Origin: Lutimaribacter pacificus
GTDB taxonomy: Bacteria > Pseudomonadota > Alphaproteobacteria > Rhodobacterales > Rhodobacteraceae
Length of the DNA: 64,000 nucleotides
Assembly: GCF_900142185.1 (NCBI RefSeq)
Contig: NZ_FQZZ01000002.1
Location: 494,229-558,228 of the forward strand
Direction: 5' to 3'
Shown piece after piece: positions 23,392 to 33,444 of the stretch. Numbering within the stretch: position 1 is the first letter of the stretch; each line of letters opens with the position of its first letter. A program made the position numbers and the translations under genes. The notes beneath the pieces were generated by a model. That model was not told the origin of the DNA. It made no database searches and saw nothing but the letters and a program-made list of their open reading frames with translations.

Positions 23392-23422
23392 CTGCCCCAC
23401 GAAATACTTTTTGTAGGGTAGG
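23392..23422 (-). promoter_or_regulatory. Second related dyad upstream of the nucleotidyltransferase (site 2)
   Basis: CTGCCCCAC, the shared centre GAAATA (23401-23406) and GTAGGGTAGG form an imperfect copy of site 1, displaced by exactly 45 bases. Two copies of the same dyad at this distance suggest an operator for a dimeric DNA-binding protein, possibly acting on the nucleotidyltransferase gene itself. Confidence 0.5.
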
Positions 23423-23503
23423 GTATTCCGCCTCCGCCCCGGATTTGCCGAAGGGTAGGAACAATGCGCTTTGCAGGCACGGCAAAAATTTTGATCCCGG
23501 ATG

Positions 23504-23532
23504 TTGACTCGGATTTTTGTTGTCCCTAGCTA
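23504..23532 (+). promoter_or_regulatory. Promoter of groESL
   Basis: TTGACT (23504-23509), a 17-base spacer and TAGCTA (23527-23532) form a good sigma70-type promoter. The CIRCE operator begins 8 bases after the -10 element, so it covers the transcription start, as expected for HrcA repression. Confidence 0.7.
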
Positions 23533-23539
23533 TGCGCCG

Positions 23540-23566
23540 TTAGCACTCGATGCACATGAGTGCTAA
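23540..23566 (+). promoter_or_regulatory. CIRCE element (HrcA operator)
   Basis: TTAGCACTC (23540-23548), nine bases, then GAGTGCTAA (23558-23566) is a perfect match to the CIRCE consensus. HrcA bound here represses groESL until heat shock titrates GroEL away. A further short GC stem (GGTCCCTCG...CGAGGGGCC) follows in the leader. Confidence 0.97.
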
Positions 23567-23625
23567 CGGTCCCTCGGGGAGCGAGGGGCCTTTAGGGAGA
23601 AACTTTGAGCCAAGGAGCCTCAGAG

Positions 23626-23913
23626 ATGGCATTTACACCGCTTCATGACCGCGTGCTTGTTCGCCGCGTGGAGAGCGAAGAGAAAACCGCCGGCGGCCTG
23701 ATCATTCCCGACAGCGCCAAGGAAAAGCCCGCGGAAGGCATCGTCGTGTCCGTTGGCGCAGGCGCCAAGGACGATGACGGCGATCGCATCGCAATGGACG
23801 TCAAGGAAGGCGACAAGGTGCTGTTCGGCAAGTGGTCGGGCACCGAGGTCACCATCGACGGCCAGGAAATGCTGATCATGAAGGAAAGCGACATCATGGG
23901 GATCATCGCCTGA
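23626..23913 (+). CDS. groES: Co-chaperonin GroES (10 kDa chaperonin)
   Basis: A 95-residue GroES, the lid of the GroEL folding chamber. The N-terminal [11 protein letters not shown], the mobile-loop region [16 protein letters not shown] and the C-terminal [11 protein letters not shown] are typical. AAGGAG at 23612-23617 sits eight bases before the ATG at 23626, which fixes the start over an in-frame upstream codon. It is the first gene of the CIRCE-controlled groESL operon, 72 bases before groEL. Confidence 0.98.
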   Translation: MAFTPLHDRVLVRRVESEEKTAGGLIIPDSAKEKPAEGIVVSVGAGAKDDDGDRIAMDVKEGDKVLFGKWSGTEVTIDGQEMLIMKESDIMGIIA

Positions 23914-23937
23914 GGCCGTGCGCCGCAGGACGACTGA

Positions 23938-25629
<1,692 letters not shown>

Positions 25630-25657
25630 TCAGCCGCACGTTTCGTGCCGATGATCT

Positions 25658-25687
25658 GGGGCCGCCCGCTTGGGCGGCCCCTTTTCT
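25658..25687 (+). terminator. Intrinsic terminator of groESL
   Basis: GGGGCCGCCC (25658-25667), loop GCTT, and GGGCGGCCCC (25672-25681) form a perfect 10-base stem followed by TTTTCTTT. Confidence 0.92.
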
Positions 25688-25744
25688 TTGCGTGGCAAAG
25701 CTGCAAGGTGGCGGTTACGGTTTCCAACCCCGGCAGGAGCACCG

Positions 25745-26599
25745 ATGATACGCCTTGCAGCCCTGACCGCGCTGACCATGCTGGCCTTTGCCGCCAATTC
25801 GCTGCTGAACCGCGAGGCGCTGGCCGATGGCCAGACCGGCCCGGCGGTGTTTGCGCTGATCCGCGTGGTCTCGGGCGCGCTGTGCCTGTGGGTGCTGGTG
25901 CGATTGCGCGGCGGCCCGTCCCGCCCCATCCTGCGGCCCTGGGGCGTGGTCAGCCTGGCGCTTTACGTGCTGGGGTTTTCCTTTGCCTATGTCACGCTGC
26001 CGGCGGGGGTCGGGGCGCTGATCCTGTTCGGCGGCGTGCAGGTCACGATGTTCGCGGGCGCCGTGCTGGGCGGTGAGCGCGTGGCGTGGCCGCGCTGGGC
26101 AGGGGCGGCTGTCGCCTTTGCCGGGCTGGTCTGGCTGCTGTGGCCCGGCGCGCAGGCCGCGCCGCCCGTTGCCGGGGCGCTGCTGATGCTGGCCGCGGCG
26201 CTGGGCTGGGGCGTCTATTCGCTGCTGGGGCGGGGCGTGCCCGATCCGCTGGCCGCCACCGCGTCCAATTTTGTCTGGGCCGTGCCGCTGGCGGTGCTGG
26301 CCTATGCCGTGCTGCCTGACGCGGCCTCGGCCCGCGGGGCGCTGCTGGCGGTCGTTTCGGGCGCGGTGACATCGGGGCTGGGCTATGCGCTGTGGTATGC
26401 GATCCTGCCACGGCTGACCGCCACGCTGGCGGCGGTGGCGCAGCTTAGCGTGCCGGTCATCGCCACCGCCGGCGGCATTGCCCTGCTGGGCGAAGAACTG
26501 AACGCGCGGTTCCTGATCGCCACGCTGCTGGTTCTGGGCGGGATCGGCCTGTCGCTGCTGCGCCCGCCTCAGCGCAGGATCGGCTCCAGCGGGTCGTAA
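25745..26599 (+). CDS. EamA/DMT-family transporter
   Basis: A 284-residue hydrophobic protein with about ten predicted membrane helices in two EamA halves, each ending in a glycine-rich segment (VTLPAGVGALILFGGVQVT; YAILPRLTATLAAVAQLSVP). Drug/metabolite transporters of this type export amino acids or other small metabolites across the inner membrane; the substrate here is unknown. AGGAGC precedes the ATG at 25745. Its last 31 bases overlap the convergent NUDIX gene. Confidence 0.88.
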   Translation: MIRLAALTALTMLAFAANSLLNREALADGQTGPAVFALIRVVSGALCLWVLVRLRGGPSRPILRPWGVVSLALYVLGFSFAYVTLPAGVGALILFGGVQVTMFAGAVLGGERVAWPRWAGAAVAFAGLVWLLWPGAQAAPPVAGALLMLAAALGWGVYSLLGRGVPDPLAATASNFVWAVPLAVLAYAVLPDAASARGALLAVVSGAVTSGLGYALWYAILPRLTATLAAVAQLSVPVIATAGGIALLGEELNARFLIATLLVLGGIGLSLLRPPQRRIGSSGS

Positions 26600-27009
26600 A
26601 GCAGCCCCTCGCCCCAGGCGACTGCCGGCAGGCTGTCGGGCTTGAAGCGGATGCCGTCCATGTCGGTGCGCGAAAAGAACCGCCGCTCGGTCACGATCCC
26701 CTCGGGGTCGCGCCACGTATCGCTGAGCGTTCCGGCGGTGATGCGGCAGCGGAAATAGATATCGACCTGGTGAAAGCTGCCCGTCGGGTCGTGAAACTCG
26801 TTCACCAGGCAGGGGTCGCCCACCGCGATGCGCAGCCCGGTTTCCTCGTGCACCTCGCGCGCCAGGTTGTCGGGCAGCGATGCGCCGCGTTCGGCCCCGC
26901 CGCCGGGCACGCACCACAGGTCGGACAGGCCGCCGGGCCAGGCATTGACCAGCAACAGGCGGTTTTCGTGCAGGATCACCGCGCGCACGGCGATACGGGG
27001 GCTGGTCAT
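26569..27009 (-). CDS. NUDIX hydrolase
   Basis: A 146-residue NUDIX protein. The NUDIX box is GGGAERGASLPDNLAREVHE continued by ETGL, matching Gx5Ex7REVHEETGL apart from one changed spacing residue region, with the metal-binding REVHEE core intact. It should hydrolyse a nucleoside diphosphate linked to another group; the substrate is not evident. The real start is the ATG at 27009; the open frame extends far upstream only because of high GC. It overlaps the 3' end of the DMT gene. Confidence 0.88.
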   Translation of the reverse strand: MTSPRIAVRAVILHENRLLLVNAWPGGLSDLWCVPGGGAERGASLPDNLAREVHEETGLRIAVGDPCLVNEFHDPTGSFHQVDIYFRCRITAGTLSDTWRDPEGIVTERRFFSRTDMDGIRFKPDSLPAVAWGEGLLYDPLEPILR

Positions 27010-27069
27010 GGCCGGGCCTTTCGCGTCATCGCCCTTTTGTAGGCGGGGTTTTGCGTCTATCTCAAGGGC

Positions 27070-27798
27070 ATGAAACGCCTTGCGCTTGTTCTTTCCCTGC
27101 TGTTGCCCGTGCCCGCATTCGCGGATTGCGTGGTGCTGCTGCATGGGCTGGCGCGGACCGAGGCGTCTTTCCTGCTGATGCAGGAGGCGCTGGAGCGGCG
27201 CGGCTATCGCGTGGTGCGGCAGGGCTATCCCTCGACCGAACAGACGATTGCGACCCTGGCCATCGACACGCTGCCCGAAGCGGTGGAGGCCTGCGGCGAC
27301 GAACGGGTGCATATCGTCACGCATTCGATGGGCGGTATCCTGACACGCTATTGGCTGATCGGGCACCGTCCCGAAAGCCTGGGCCGGGTGGTGATGCTGT
27401 CGCCGCCCAACCAGGGATCGGAAATCGTGGATACGCTGGGCCGGATCGAGGCGTTCGGCTGGTTCAACGGCCCCGCGGGCCAGCAGTTGCGCACCGACGA
27501 ACAGGGGCTGCCCGCGCATCTGCCGCCGGTCGATTTCGACCTTGGCGTGATCGCGGGCGACCGTTCGCTCAACCCGATCTTCTCGGCGATCATCGAGGGG
27601 CCGGACGATGGCAAGGTTTCGGTCGAATCGACGCGCGTCAGCGGGATGACCGACCATATCGTATTGCCGGTGACCCACACCTTCATGATGAACAGCCCGC
27701 TGGTCATCGCGCAGGTGGTGCGGTTTCTGGAACTGGGGGCCTTCGATCGGGACATGACCCTGACCGAGGCGGTGGAGTTTCTGGCGGAGCGGGGATGA
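27070..27798 (+). CDS. Secreted lipase/esterase-like alpha/beta hydrolase
   Basis: A 242-residue protein with a signal peptide (residues 1-18, PAFA cleavage site). The lipase oxyanion motif [10 protein letters not shown] (21-30) and nucleophile THSMGG (Ser86) are clear, and the NQGSE motif after LSPP is shared with PGAP1/lipase-like hydrolases. A C-terminal HTFMMNSP holds the likely catalytic histidine. It may cleave lipids or esters in the periplasm. Its stop overlaps the phnM start as ATGA. Confidence 0.87.
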   Translation: MKRLALVLSLLLPVPAFADCVVLLHGLARTEASFLLMQEALERRGYRVVRQGYPSTEQTIATLAIDTLPEAVEACGDERVHIVTHSMGGILTRYWLIGHRPESLGRVVMLSPPNQGSEIVDTLGRIEAFGWFNGPAGQQLRTDEQGLPAHLPPVDFDLGVIAGDRSLNPIFSAIIEGPDDGKVSVESTRVSGMTDHIVLPVTHTFMMNSPLVIAQVVRFLELGAFDRDMTLTEAVEFLAERG

Positions 27799-28940
27799 TG
27801 CAGGCGGAATTTACTCTGACCGGCGCGCAGGTGTTGAGCGACGGGGCGCTGGACGATGGTGTGCTTGGCATTTCGGGCGGCCTGCTGTCCGACCGGGCGA
27901 CGGGCGCGCAGGTCGCGTTGCCCGGCTGCACGGTATTGCCCGGCATCGTGGATATTCACGGCGATGGGTTCGAGCGGCACATGGCCCCGCGGCGCGGCGC
28001 CATGACCGACCTGACGGTGGGGCTGGCCGGGGTCGAGGCCGAGCTGGCCGCGAACGGGATCACCACCGCGATGCTGGCACAGTTCTGGAGCTGGGAGGGC
28101 GGAATGCGCGGCCCCGACTTCGCCCTGCGGGTGCTTGAGGCACTGGAACGATACCAGCCCATCGGCACCGATATGCGTATCCAGTTGCGGCTGGAAACGC
28201 ATCTGCTGGACGATTACGACGCGATGGAACAGGCGGTCGCGCGGTTCGGCGTGGGGCAGGTGGTGTTCAACGATCACCTGCCGCACGAGGCGCTGGCGCG
28301 CGGCAAGCGCCCGCCGCGCCTGACCGGGCAGGCGCTGAAATCCGGCCGCAACCCCGAGGCGCATCTGGCGATGCTGCAGGACCTGCACGCAAGGCGCAAC
28401 GACGTGCCGGCGGCGGTCGTGGCGCTGGCCGGGCGGCTGGCGGCGCGCGGCGTGATGCTGGGCAGCCATGACGACCCCGATGCGGACACGCGCGCCACAT
28501 GGCGCGCACGCGGCGTGCCGCTGTCGGAATTTCCCGAAACCCACGCGGCCGCGCAGGCCGCGCGCGACGGCGGCGACGGTATCGTGCTGGGCGCGCCCAA
28601 CGTGATGCGCGGCGGCAGCCATGCCGGCAAGGTATCCGCGCGCGACATGGTGGCGGCGGGGCTGTGCGATGCTCTGGCCTCGGATTATTTCTATCCCGCG
28701 CCGCTCAGGGCTGCGCAGATCCTGGGCGAGGCGATCGGCCTGCCGGCGGCATGGGCGCTGGTCTCTGACGGGCCGGCGCGGTTGCTGGGCCTGTCCGACC
28801 GGGGCCGCATCGCGCCGGGGCTGCGCGCCGACCTGGTGGTGCTCGACCCCGCCGGGCGGGTCTGCCTGACGGTGGCGGGCGGGCGCGTCACCCATGCCAG
28901 CGGTATCGGCGCGGCGGCGCTGATCGCGGCGCGTATTTGA
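27795..28940 (+). CDS. phnM: Alpha-D-ribose 1-methylphosphonate 5-triphosphate diphosphatase
   Basis: A 381-residue amidohydrolase-fold protein of the PhnM type. The metal site [10 protein letters not shown] (53-62) has the PhnM-specific form, followed by [17 protein letters not shown] and a later [10 protein letters not shown] segment and [12 protein letters not shown]. In the C-P lyase pathway PhnM removes pyrophosphate from the ribose-phosphonate intermediate. No other phn gene is nearby. Two adjacent ATGs (27795 and 27798) overlap the lipase stop. The hsp20 palindrome overlaps its own stop codon. Confidence 0.9.
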   Translation: MMQAEFTLTGAQVLSDGALDDGVLGISGGLLSDRATGAQVALPGCTVLPGIVDIHGDGFERHMAPRRGAMTDLTVGLAGVEAELAANGITTAMLAQFWSWEGGMRGPDFALRVLEALERYQPIGTDMRIQLRLETHLLDDYDAMEQAVARFGVGQVVFNDHLPHEALARGKRPPRLTGQALKSGRNPEAHLAMLQDLHARRNDVPAAVVALAGRLAARGVMLGSHDDPDADTRATWRARGVPLSEFPETHAAAQAARDGGDGIVLGAPNVMRGGSHAGKVSARDMVAAGLCDALASDYFYPAPLRAAQILGEAIGLPAAWALVSDGPARLLGLSDRGRIAPGLRADLVVLDPAGRVCLTVAGGRVTHASGIGAAALIAARI

Positions 28941-28950
28941 CGCGCGTCAA
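28937..28950 (+). promoter_or_regulatory. CRP/FNR-type palindrome upstream of hsp20
   Basis: TTGACGCGCGTCAA is a perfect 14-base palindrome of the FNR/FixK/NnrR form TTGAN-N4-NTCAA. Its centre is at 28943.5. A weak -10 element CATTCT (28973-28978) would put transcription start near 28985, placing the site at -41.5, the classic class II activation position. Regulator identity is inferred only. Confidence 0.55.
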
Positions 28951-29015
28951 TGCGACTCGGCCCGCGGCACGGCATTCTGTCGCCGTTCCACGGTTCAAAC
29001 ACAGGAGGCTTTGGT

Positions 29016-29432
29016 ATGGTTGAGAAAACGCAATCCGGCGGTCTCTGGCCCGCCCTTTACGATCCGTTCCGGCAGATGGGGCACAGGCTGGCCGAATGGC
29101 TGTCGCCGGCGTCCGATGCATCGACCGACGGCAGCAGCTATCGCATTTCGATGGAACTGCCGGGCGTCGCCGAGGGTGATATCGACCTGTCGGTGCATGA
29201 CGGCGTGGTGACGGTCAAAGGCGAAAAGTCCGACACGCGTGAGGAAAAGGGCGACACCTGGTATTTCAGCGAACGTCAGTATGGCAGCTTCAGCCGCACC
29301 TTCCGACTGCCCGCGGATGCCGATGACGGCAAGGTCGAGGCGCATCTGAAAGACGGGGTGCTGACCATCGCCGTGCCCCGCAAGAGCCCCGAGCCGAGCA
29401 AGGCCACCAAGGTCACCATCAACCGCGGCTGA
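29016..29432 (+). CDS. Hsp20/alpha-crystallin small heat shock protein
   Basis: A 138-residue small heat shock protein. After a short N-terminal region (WPALYDPFRQM) the alpha-crystallin domain runs YRISMELPGVAEGDIDLSV, GVVTVKGEK, YGSFSRTFRLP and GVLTIAVPRK, all typical. It holds unfolding proteins as an ATP-independent chaperone. AGGAGG nine bases before the ATG at 29016 fixes the start. It is a single gene after phnM, probably with its own promoter and the palindrome at 28937-28950. Confidence 0.95.
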   Translation: MVEKTQSGGLWPALYDPFRQMGHRLAEWLSPASDASTDGSSYRISMELPGVAEGDIDLSVHDGVVTVKGEKSDTREEKGDTWYFSERQYGSFSRTFRLPADADDGKVEAHLKDGVLTIAVPRKSPEPSKATKVTINRG

Positions 29433-29450
29433 TCGCGCGGGGCCGGTGCG

Positions 29451-30128
29451 TCAGTCGCGGACCCAGGTGATCACCTCGTCGGGGCTGGCGCGTTCGGTGC
29501 GAAAGCCGTTGGCAGGGTGATCGGGATCGGCATGGCCCAGCGAGATCGCGCAAAGGATCAGGCGGGTGTCGGGAAGGTCGAGTTCCCGGCGCACCGTCGG
29601 GGCATAGGCGGCGATGGCCGCCTGCGGGATCGTGGCGATGCCAAGCGCCTGCGCGGCCAGCGTAAAGGCGGCGACGAAACCGCCGCAATCCATCGCGCCA
29701 TAGGCACCCAGATCGGCCTCGGACGTGACGATGGCGACATGCGGGGCACCGAAGAAGCGGTAATTCTCCAGCATCTGTGCCCTGCGCGCACCACGATCCT
29801 CGCGCGCGATGCCGACCGCGTCGTATAGCTGGAAGCCGCAGGTGCGGCGGCGATCCTGGTAAACGCCGGTATAGCGCAGCGGCCAGTCGAGGTCGGGCCT
29901 GGGCGCGTCGGTTTCGACCGCCTGCAGCAATGCCTGGCTGAGCCGTTCGGTGGCCGCCGGATCGGTGACGCTGACCTGCCAGGGCTGCGCGTTGCACCAG
30001 CTTGGCACGCGTTGGGCGGTCTGCACGATCTTCGCGATCACCCCATGCGGGACGGGATCGGGCAGGAAGGCGCGGCAACTGTGGCGTTCGCCCAGAAGGT
30101 CCAGCAACGTCTGGTAACGGTCGGTCAT
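29451..30128 (-). CDS. Nitroreductase-family FMN oxidoreductase
   Basis: A 225-residue nitroreductase-fold protein. The FMN-binding N-terminal RHSCRAFLPDPV and the PSWCNAQPWQV motif are typical, as are CGGFVAAFTLAAQALGIATI and the C-terminal LGHADPDHPANGFRTER. Such enzymes reduce nitro groups, quinones or enones with NAD(P)H. Substrate unknown. It lies 44 bases downstream of the zinc-ribbon membrane protein gene on the same strand and may be the last gene of that cluster. Confidence 0.9.
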   Translation of the reverse strand: MTDRYQTLLDLLGERHSCRAFLPDPVPHGVIAKIVQTAQRVPSWCNAQPWQVSVTDPAATERLSQALLQAVETDAPRPDLDWPLRYTGVYQDRRRTCGFQLYDAVGIAREDRGARRAQMLENYRFFGAPHVAIVTSEADLGAYGAMDCGGFVAAFTLAAQALGIATIPQAAIAAYAPTVRRELDLPDTRLILCAISLGHADPDHPANGFRTERASPDEVITWVRD

Positions 30129-30172
30129 GCGTCGGTCTTTCCTGTTTTCCGGTGTCACGCGGGTCATGCGCA

Positions 30173-31288
30173 TCAGAGCTGCCCCTGGTTCAGCGCCACG
30201 ACATAGCCCACGCCCGCCGCCACGATCAGGCCCAGTATCACGGCAATCGCGATCTTCCAGGCCGACCACGGGCGTTCGCCCTGCACCCGGCCGGTGCGGC
30301 CGTTGACGACGAAACGGTATGTCTTTCCGCGATACTTGTAGGCGGCCAGCCAGACCGGCAGCAGCACGTGCTTGAAGGTCACGTCGCTGACATCGGTGTC
30401 GATGTCGTGGATGCGCTGGCGGTCGCCACCGATGTCGAAACGCACGTCACGCTCGATCACGCGGTGCATGATCTGGCGTGCCTCGCCATAGCCTTCCTCG
30501 ACATCCACAGTATATCCCTCGGCCCGGAACCCGGCCAGGTATTCCGGCTGATAAGGTTCCAGCGCGGCCAGGTCCCACGGTTCCAGCGCGTCGGTGAACC
30601 GCTTGGGCAACGAGCGCGAGGCCAGCACCAGCACATCGTCAAAGAACCGCTGCACCCGTCCCGATGCGGGCCGCCAGCGGATCTTCATCACGCGCTGCGC
30701 CTGCCGTTTGCCGTTCACGGTGACGTGGCGGGTTTCGTAATAGATCGTGCCGCGTTCGCCGCGATACCGGCTGCGGGTCTGGGCGTCGAACGTCCAGTAG
30801 GGGACATAGATGCCGTCCATGCGCCGCCCCTTGCGGGCGTATTTCTGCAACCCGTTCGGCGCGAACCACAGCCGGCCCAGCCAGTCGGTCATCGCCTTGC
30901 GCGCGGCCCCTTCATCCAGGGCAAAGGGCAGCACGCCGCGCGGCTTGATATGGCGATGCGTGCCGGTATCGGCCACCACGGGCGTGGCGCAGAACGGGCA
31001 TTCGGTGGCATGGGTCGCGCCGGTGAATTCGACCTGCGCGGCGCAGTTGGGGCAGGTGGTGACGCGGGTTTCCTCGATCTCCTGCGCGGGGAGCTGATCG
31101 TGGATCGCGCGTTCGAAATCCAGCTCGCGTATGCCGCCCTGCCACGGCCCGTGATCGGCGACGGGTGCGGTGTTGCCGCAATGATCGCAGACCAGTTGCC
31201 CGGCTTGCGGATCGAAACGGAAATCCGCCCCGCATTGATCGCAGGGAAAGCGGTGTTCCTCGACAAGGGCGGCGGCGGTTTCGCTCAT
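30173..31288 (-). CDS. Zinc-ribbon protein with C-terminal membrane anchor
   Basis: A 371-residue protein, often annotated as PriA-like or TFIIB-type zinc finger. Two four-cysteine zinc ribbons are visible: Cys16/19 with Cys34/37, and Cys79/82 with Cys97/100. A long middle region (VPYWTFDAQTRSRYRGERG, LPVWLAAYKYRGKTYRFVVN) is shared with membrane-associated zinc-ribbon proteins like Bacillus YdjG. The C-terminus (about 345-367, WKIAIAVILGLIVAAGVG) is one membrane helix. It is not a helicase: no Walker motifs. It follows the SPFH gene by 43 bases. Confidence 0.8.
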   Translation of the reverse strand: MSETAAALVEEHRFPCDQCGADFRFDPQAGQLVCDHCGNTAPVADHGPWQGGIRELDFERAIHDQLPAQEIEETRVTTCPNCAAQVEFTGATHATECPFCATPVVADTGTHRHIKPRGVLPFALDEGAARKAMTDWLGRLWFAPNGLQKYARKGRRMDGIYVPYWTFDAQTRSRYRGERGTIYYETRHVTVNGKRQAQRVMKIRWRPASGRVQRFFDDVLVLASRSLPKRFTDALEPWDLAALEPYQPEYLAGFRAEGYTVDVEEGYGEARQIMHRVIERDVRFDIGGDRQRIHDIDTDVSDVTFKHVLLPVWLAAYKYRGKTYRFVVNGRTGRVQGERPWSAWKIAIAVILGLIVAAGVGYVVALNQGQL

Positions 31289-31331
31289 GGCCTCATGGGG
31301 TCTTTGTGTCGGGCGGGGTGCGGCGCCGAGG

Positions 31332-32441
31332 TCACGCCCCGGGCGGGGGCGGCGGTGGCAGGATGGTGAACAGTTGCGCCAGTTCCTGCACGTCCTCGGC
31401 GCGCATCCAGCCGTCCTGCCCCGGCGTCCAGACAAAGCTGTCGCGGGTCAGCTCGCCCGAACCGGCCATCTTGCCCATATCGGCCTTGGAAAACGGCCCC
31501 TTGGTCTGCCCGCCCTCGGCAATGTGCCAGACATGTTCGACCGGCGGCGGCGGCGGTGCTGCGGGTGCCGCGGCGGGCTGCGTGGCGCCCCACGGGCCCT
31601 GTTGCGCCATCTGGTTGGCCATCGCCATGCCCATCCCCATGCCAAGCCCCGCGCCCATGCCGGCCCCGGCCTCGCCGCCGCGGGCCATCGCCTCGGCCGC
31701 GGAATATTGCGTGAACTTGCCCAGGTCGCCCACCAGCCCCATGCTGGTGCGCTTGTCCAGCGCCTGCTCCACCGCCGGTGGCAGGCTGATATTCTCGATA
31801 TAGAATTCGGGGATCGTCAGCCCGTATTCCGCCACCTTCTGCGAGATTTCGCCGGCCACCAGCTTGCCCAGTTCGCGGGTGTTGGCGGCCATGTCCAGAA
31901 CCGGGATACCCGACCCGGCGATGGTGCGGGAAAATTCCTGCACGATGATGTTGCGGATCTGGTAACTGATCTCGTCCATCGTGAATTCGCCATCGGTGCC
32001 CACGATCTCGATCAGGAATTTCGCGGGGTCCGTCACCTTGACCGCATAGGTGCCGAAAGCGCGCAGGCGCACGGGGCCGAATTCAGGGTCGCGGCACATG
32101 ATCGGGTTCTTGGTGCCCCATTTCAGGTCGGTGAACCGGGTGGTGTTGACGAAATAGATCTCCGACTTGAAGGGCGACCTGAACCCGTGATCCCAGTGCT
32201 GGAGCGTGGTCAGGATCGGCATGTTGTTGGTTTCCAGCATGTAAAGGCCGGGGGTGAACACATCCGCCAGCTGGCCCTCATGCACGAAAACCGCCGCCTG
32301 CCCCTCGCGCACGGTCAGCTTGGCACCGTACTTGATCTCGTGCCCCTCGCGTTCGAAGCGCCAGACCATCGTGTCGCGGCTGTCCTCTGTCCAGTGGATG
32401 ACGTCGATGAATTCGCCGGTCAGGAAATCGAGAATACCCAT
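31332..32441 (-). CDS. SPFH-domain protein with C-terminal GYF_2 domain (YdjI-like)
   Basis: A 369-residue protein. Residues 1 to about 230 form an SPFH (band 7)-type domain of the 'virion core protein'/YdjI group (VREGQAAVFVHEGQLADVF, GLYMLETNNMP). A Gly/Met/Ala-rich linker and a proline stretch follow, then a GYF_2-like domain (VWHIAEGGQTKGPFSKADM) near residues 305-360. SPFH proteins assemble scaffolds at membranes; the GYF_2 part is likely a peptide-binding module. No obvious membrane helix. AAAGGA precedes the ATG. Confidence 0.88.
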   Translation of the reverse strand: MGILDFLTGEFIDVIHWTEDSRDTMVWRFEREGHEIKYGAKLTVREGQAAVFVHEGQLADVFTPGLYMLETNNMPILTTLQHWDHGFRSPFKSEIYFVNTTRFTDLKWGTKNPIMCRDPEFGPVRLRAFGTYAVKVTDPAKFLIEIVGTDGEFTMDEISYQIRNIIVQEFSRTIAGSGIPVLDMAANTRELGKLVAGEISQKVAEYGLTIPEFYIENISLPPAVEQALDKRTSMGLVGDLGKFTQYSAAEAMARGGEAGAGMGAGLGMGMGMAMANQMAQQGPWGATQPAAAPAAPPPPPVEHVWHIAEGGQTKGPFSKADMGKMAGSGELTRDSFVWTPGQDGWMRAEDVQELAQLFTILPPPPPPGA

Positions 32442-32483
32442 GATTTTGTCCTTTCATGCCACCCGCACCAAGGCGGGAGAGGA

Positions 32484-33437
32484 TTACGATGGCCCTCCGG
32501 CCAGTTCGCGCGCACGCGCGGAATAGATCGGGCGCGCCTCGTCCGGGGTCATGCCGGGTTTCAGGCGGGGATCATAAAGCATTTTCAGCAGCATTTCGTC
32601 ATGCGTGGTCAGCAGGGCGAATTCGTCGTCGTCGTTGAAGATCGACGGCCGCGCCAGCGGGCTGTCATTGGCCAGCCCCAGCCCCTGCGCCACCTCTTCG
32701 TGGATGCAGGAGCGGCGCAGAAGATCGGGGTGCTCGGCCCGCACGACCGCGATGGCCTTGCGATAGACATGATCGTTCCTTGTGTCGGAGAACGCGATCA
32801 CCAGGCAATGGATCGAGCGCGGGATGGTGCGGATGATATCCAGCGAGTTGGGATTGATATTGGGCACCAGTGCCTGGATGCGGGGCAGGGCTGCGGCGCG
32901 GTCGTCCTCGCTCAGCACCATGATGTGAAAGTTCCCGTTCGCCCCGGTCGAGATCGGATGCCCGGTGATGCGCGCCAGCCGCGCGACATAGCGGTCGATC
33001 ACCAGCCGGTCGGTGGCGCGCTGCGCCTGCGACACCGATGCGCCGAATTCCACGGTCACGCGCACCGGGCTGGTCCAGCGCCGCAACTGCCCGGGCGTGC
33101 CCCGCGCCGATCTCAGGCCCTGGCCGCGCTCGTACTCGTCGAAAAAGGCCAGCTTTTCGAAGTTGCGGATCAGCATTTCGGCGTCATAGGGCGTGTCCGG
33201 CCCGCCGCCGTCGGTGCGCAACAGGCCCTGCGCCAGCAGGTCGGCCTGCACGCGGGCGTAATAGGTCGCCAGCGTGGCGCTGGCCTCGGACGGCATGTTG
33301 CGCGGCTCGGCCGGGGCGGTGCGCGGCTGGTCGGGGCGCGGCTCGGGCCGGACCGAGTTGCGCGGCGCCATGCCGTCACAGCCGGCAAGAGCGACGGCCC
33401 CGGCCAGCATCAGCGTGGAAAGACGGCGCCGCCGCAC
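32484..33437 (-). CDS. DUF2927 lipoprotein, possible zincin-like
   Basis: A 317-residue lipoprotein starting at GTG 33437, 7 bases after the TelA stop; the LAGC lipobox puts the lipidated Cys at residue 20. The rest is a DUF2927 domain. Near residues 243-250 it has CIHEEVAQGLGL, an HExxxQxLG pattern similar to the HExxHxLG of zinc peptidases, but with Gln in place of the second His. The family function is unknown. An upstream in-frame ATG exists inside the TelA gene, but the GTG gives a normal lipoprotein signal. Confidence 0.8.
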   Translation of the reverse strand: MRRRRLSTLMLAGAVALAGCDGMAPRNSVRPEPRPDQPRTAPAEPRNMPSEASATLATYYARVQADLLAQGLLRTDGGGPDTPYDAEMLIRNFEKLAFFDEYERGQGLRSARGTPGQLRRWTSPVRVTVEFGASVSQAQRATDRLVIDRYVARLARITGHPISTGANGNFHIMVLSEDDRAAALPRIQALVPNINPNSLDIIRTIPRSIHCLVIAFSDTRNDHVYRKAIAVVRAEHPDLLRRSCIHEEVAQGLGLANDSPLARPSIFNDDDEFALLTTHDEMLLKMLYDPRLKPGMTPDEARPIYSARARELAGGPS

Positions 33438-33444
33438 GGGCGGG

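Noticed and set aside
23343..23480. Upstream in-frame extension of the nucleotidyltransferase with repeated YPT..ISWG peptides
   Set aside because: The peptide repeat comes from the two dyads in DNA; the ATG at 23342 gives the family-like start.
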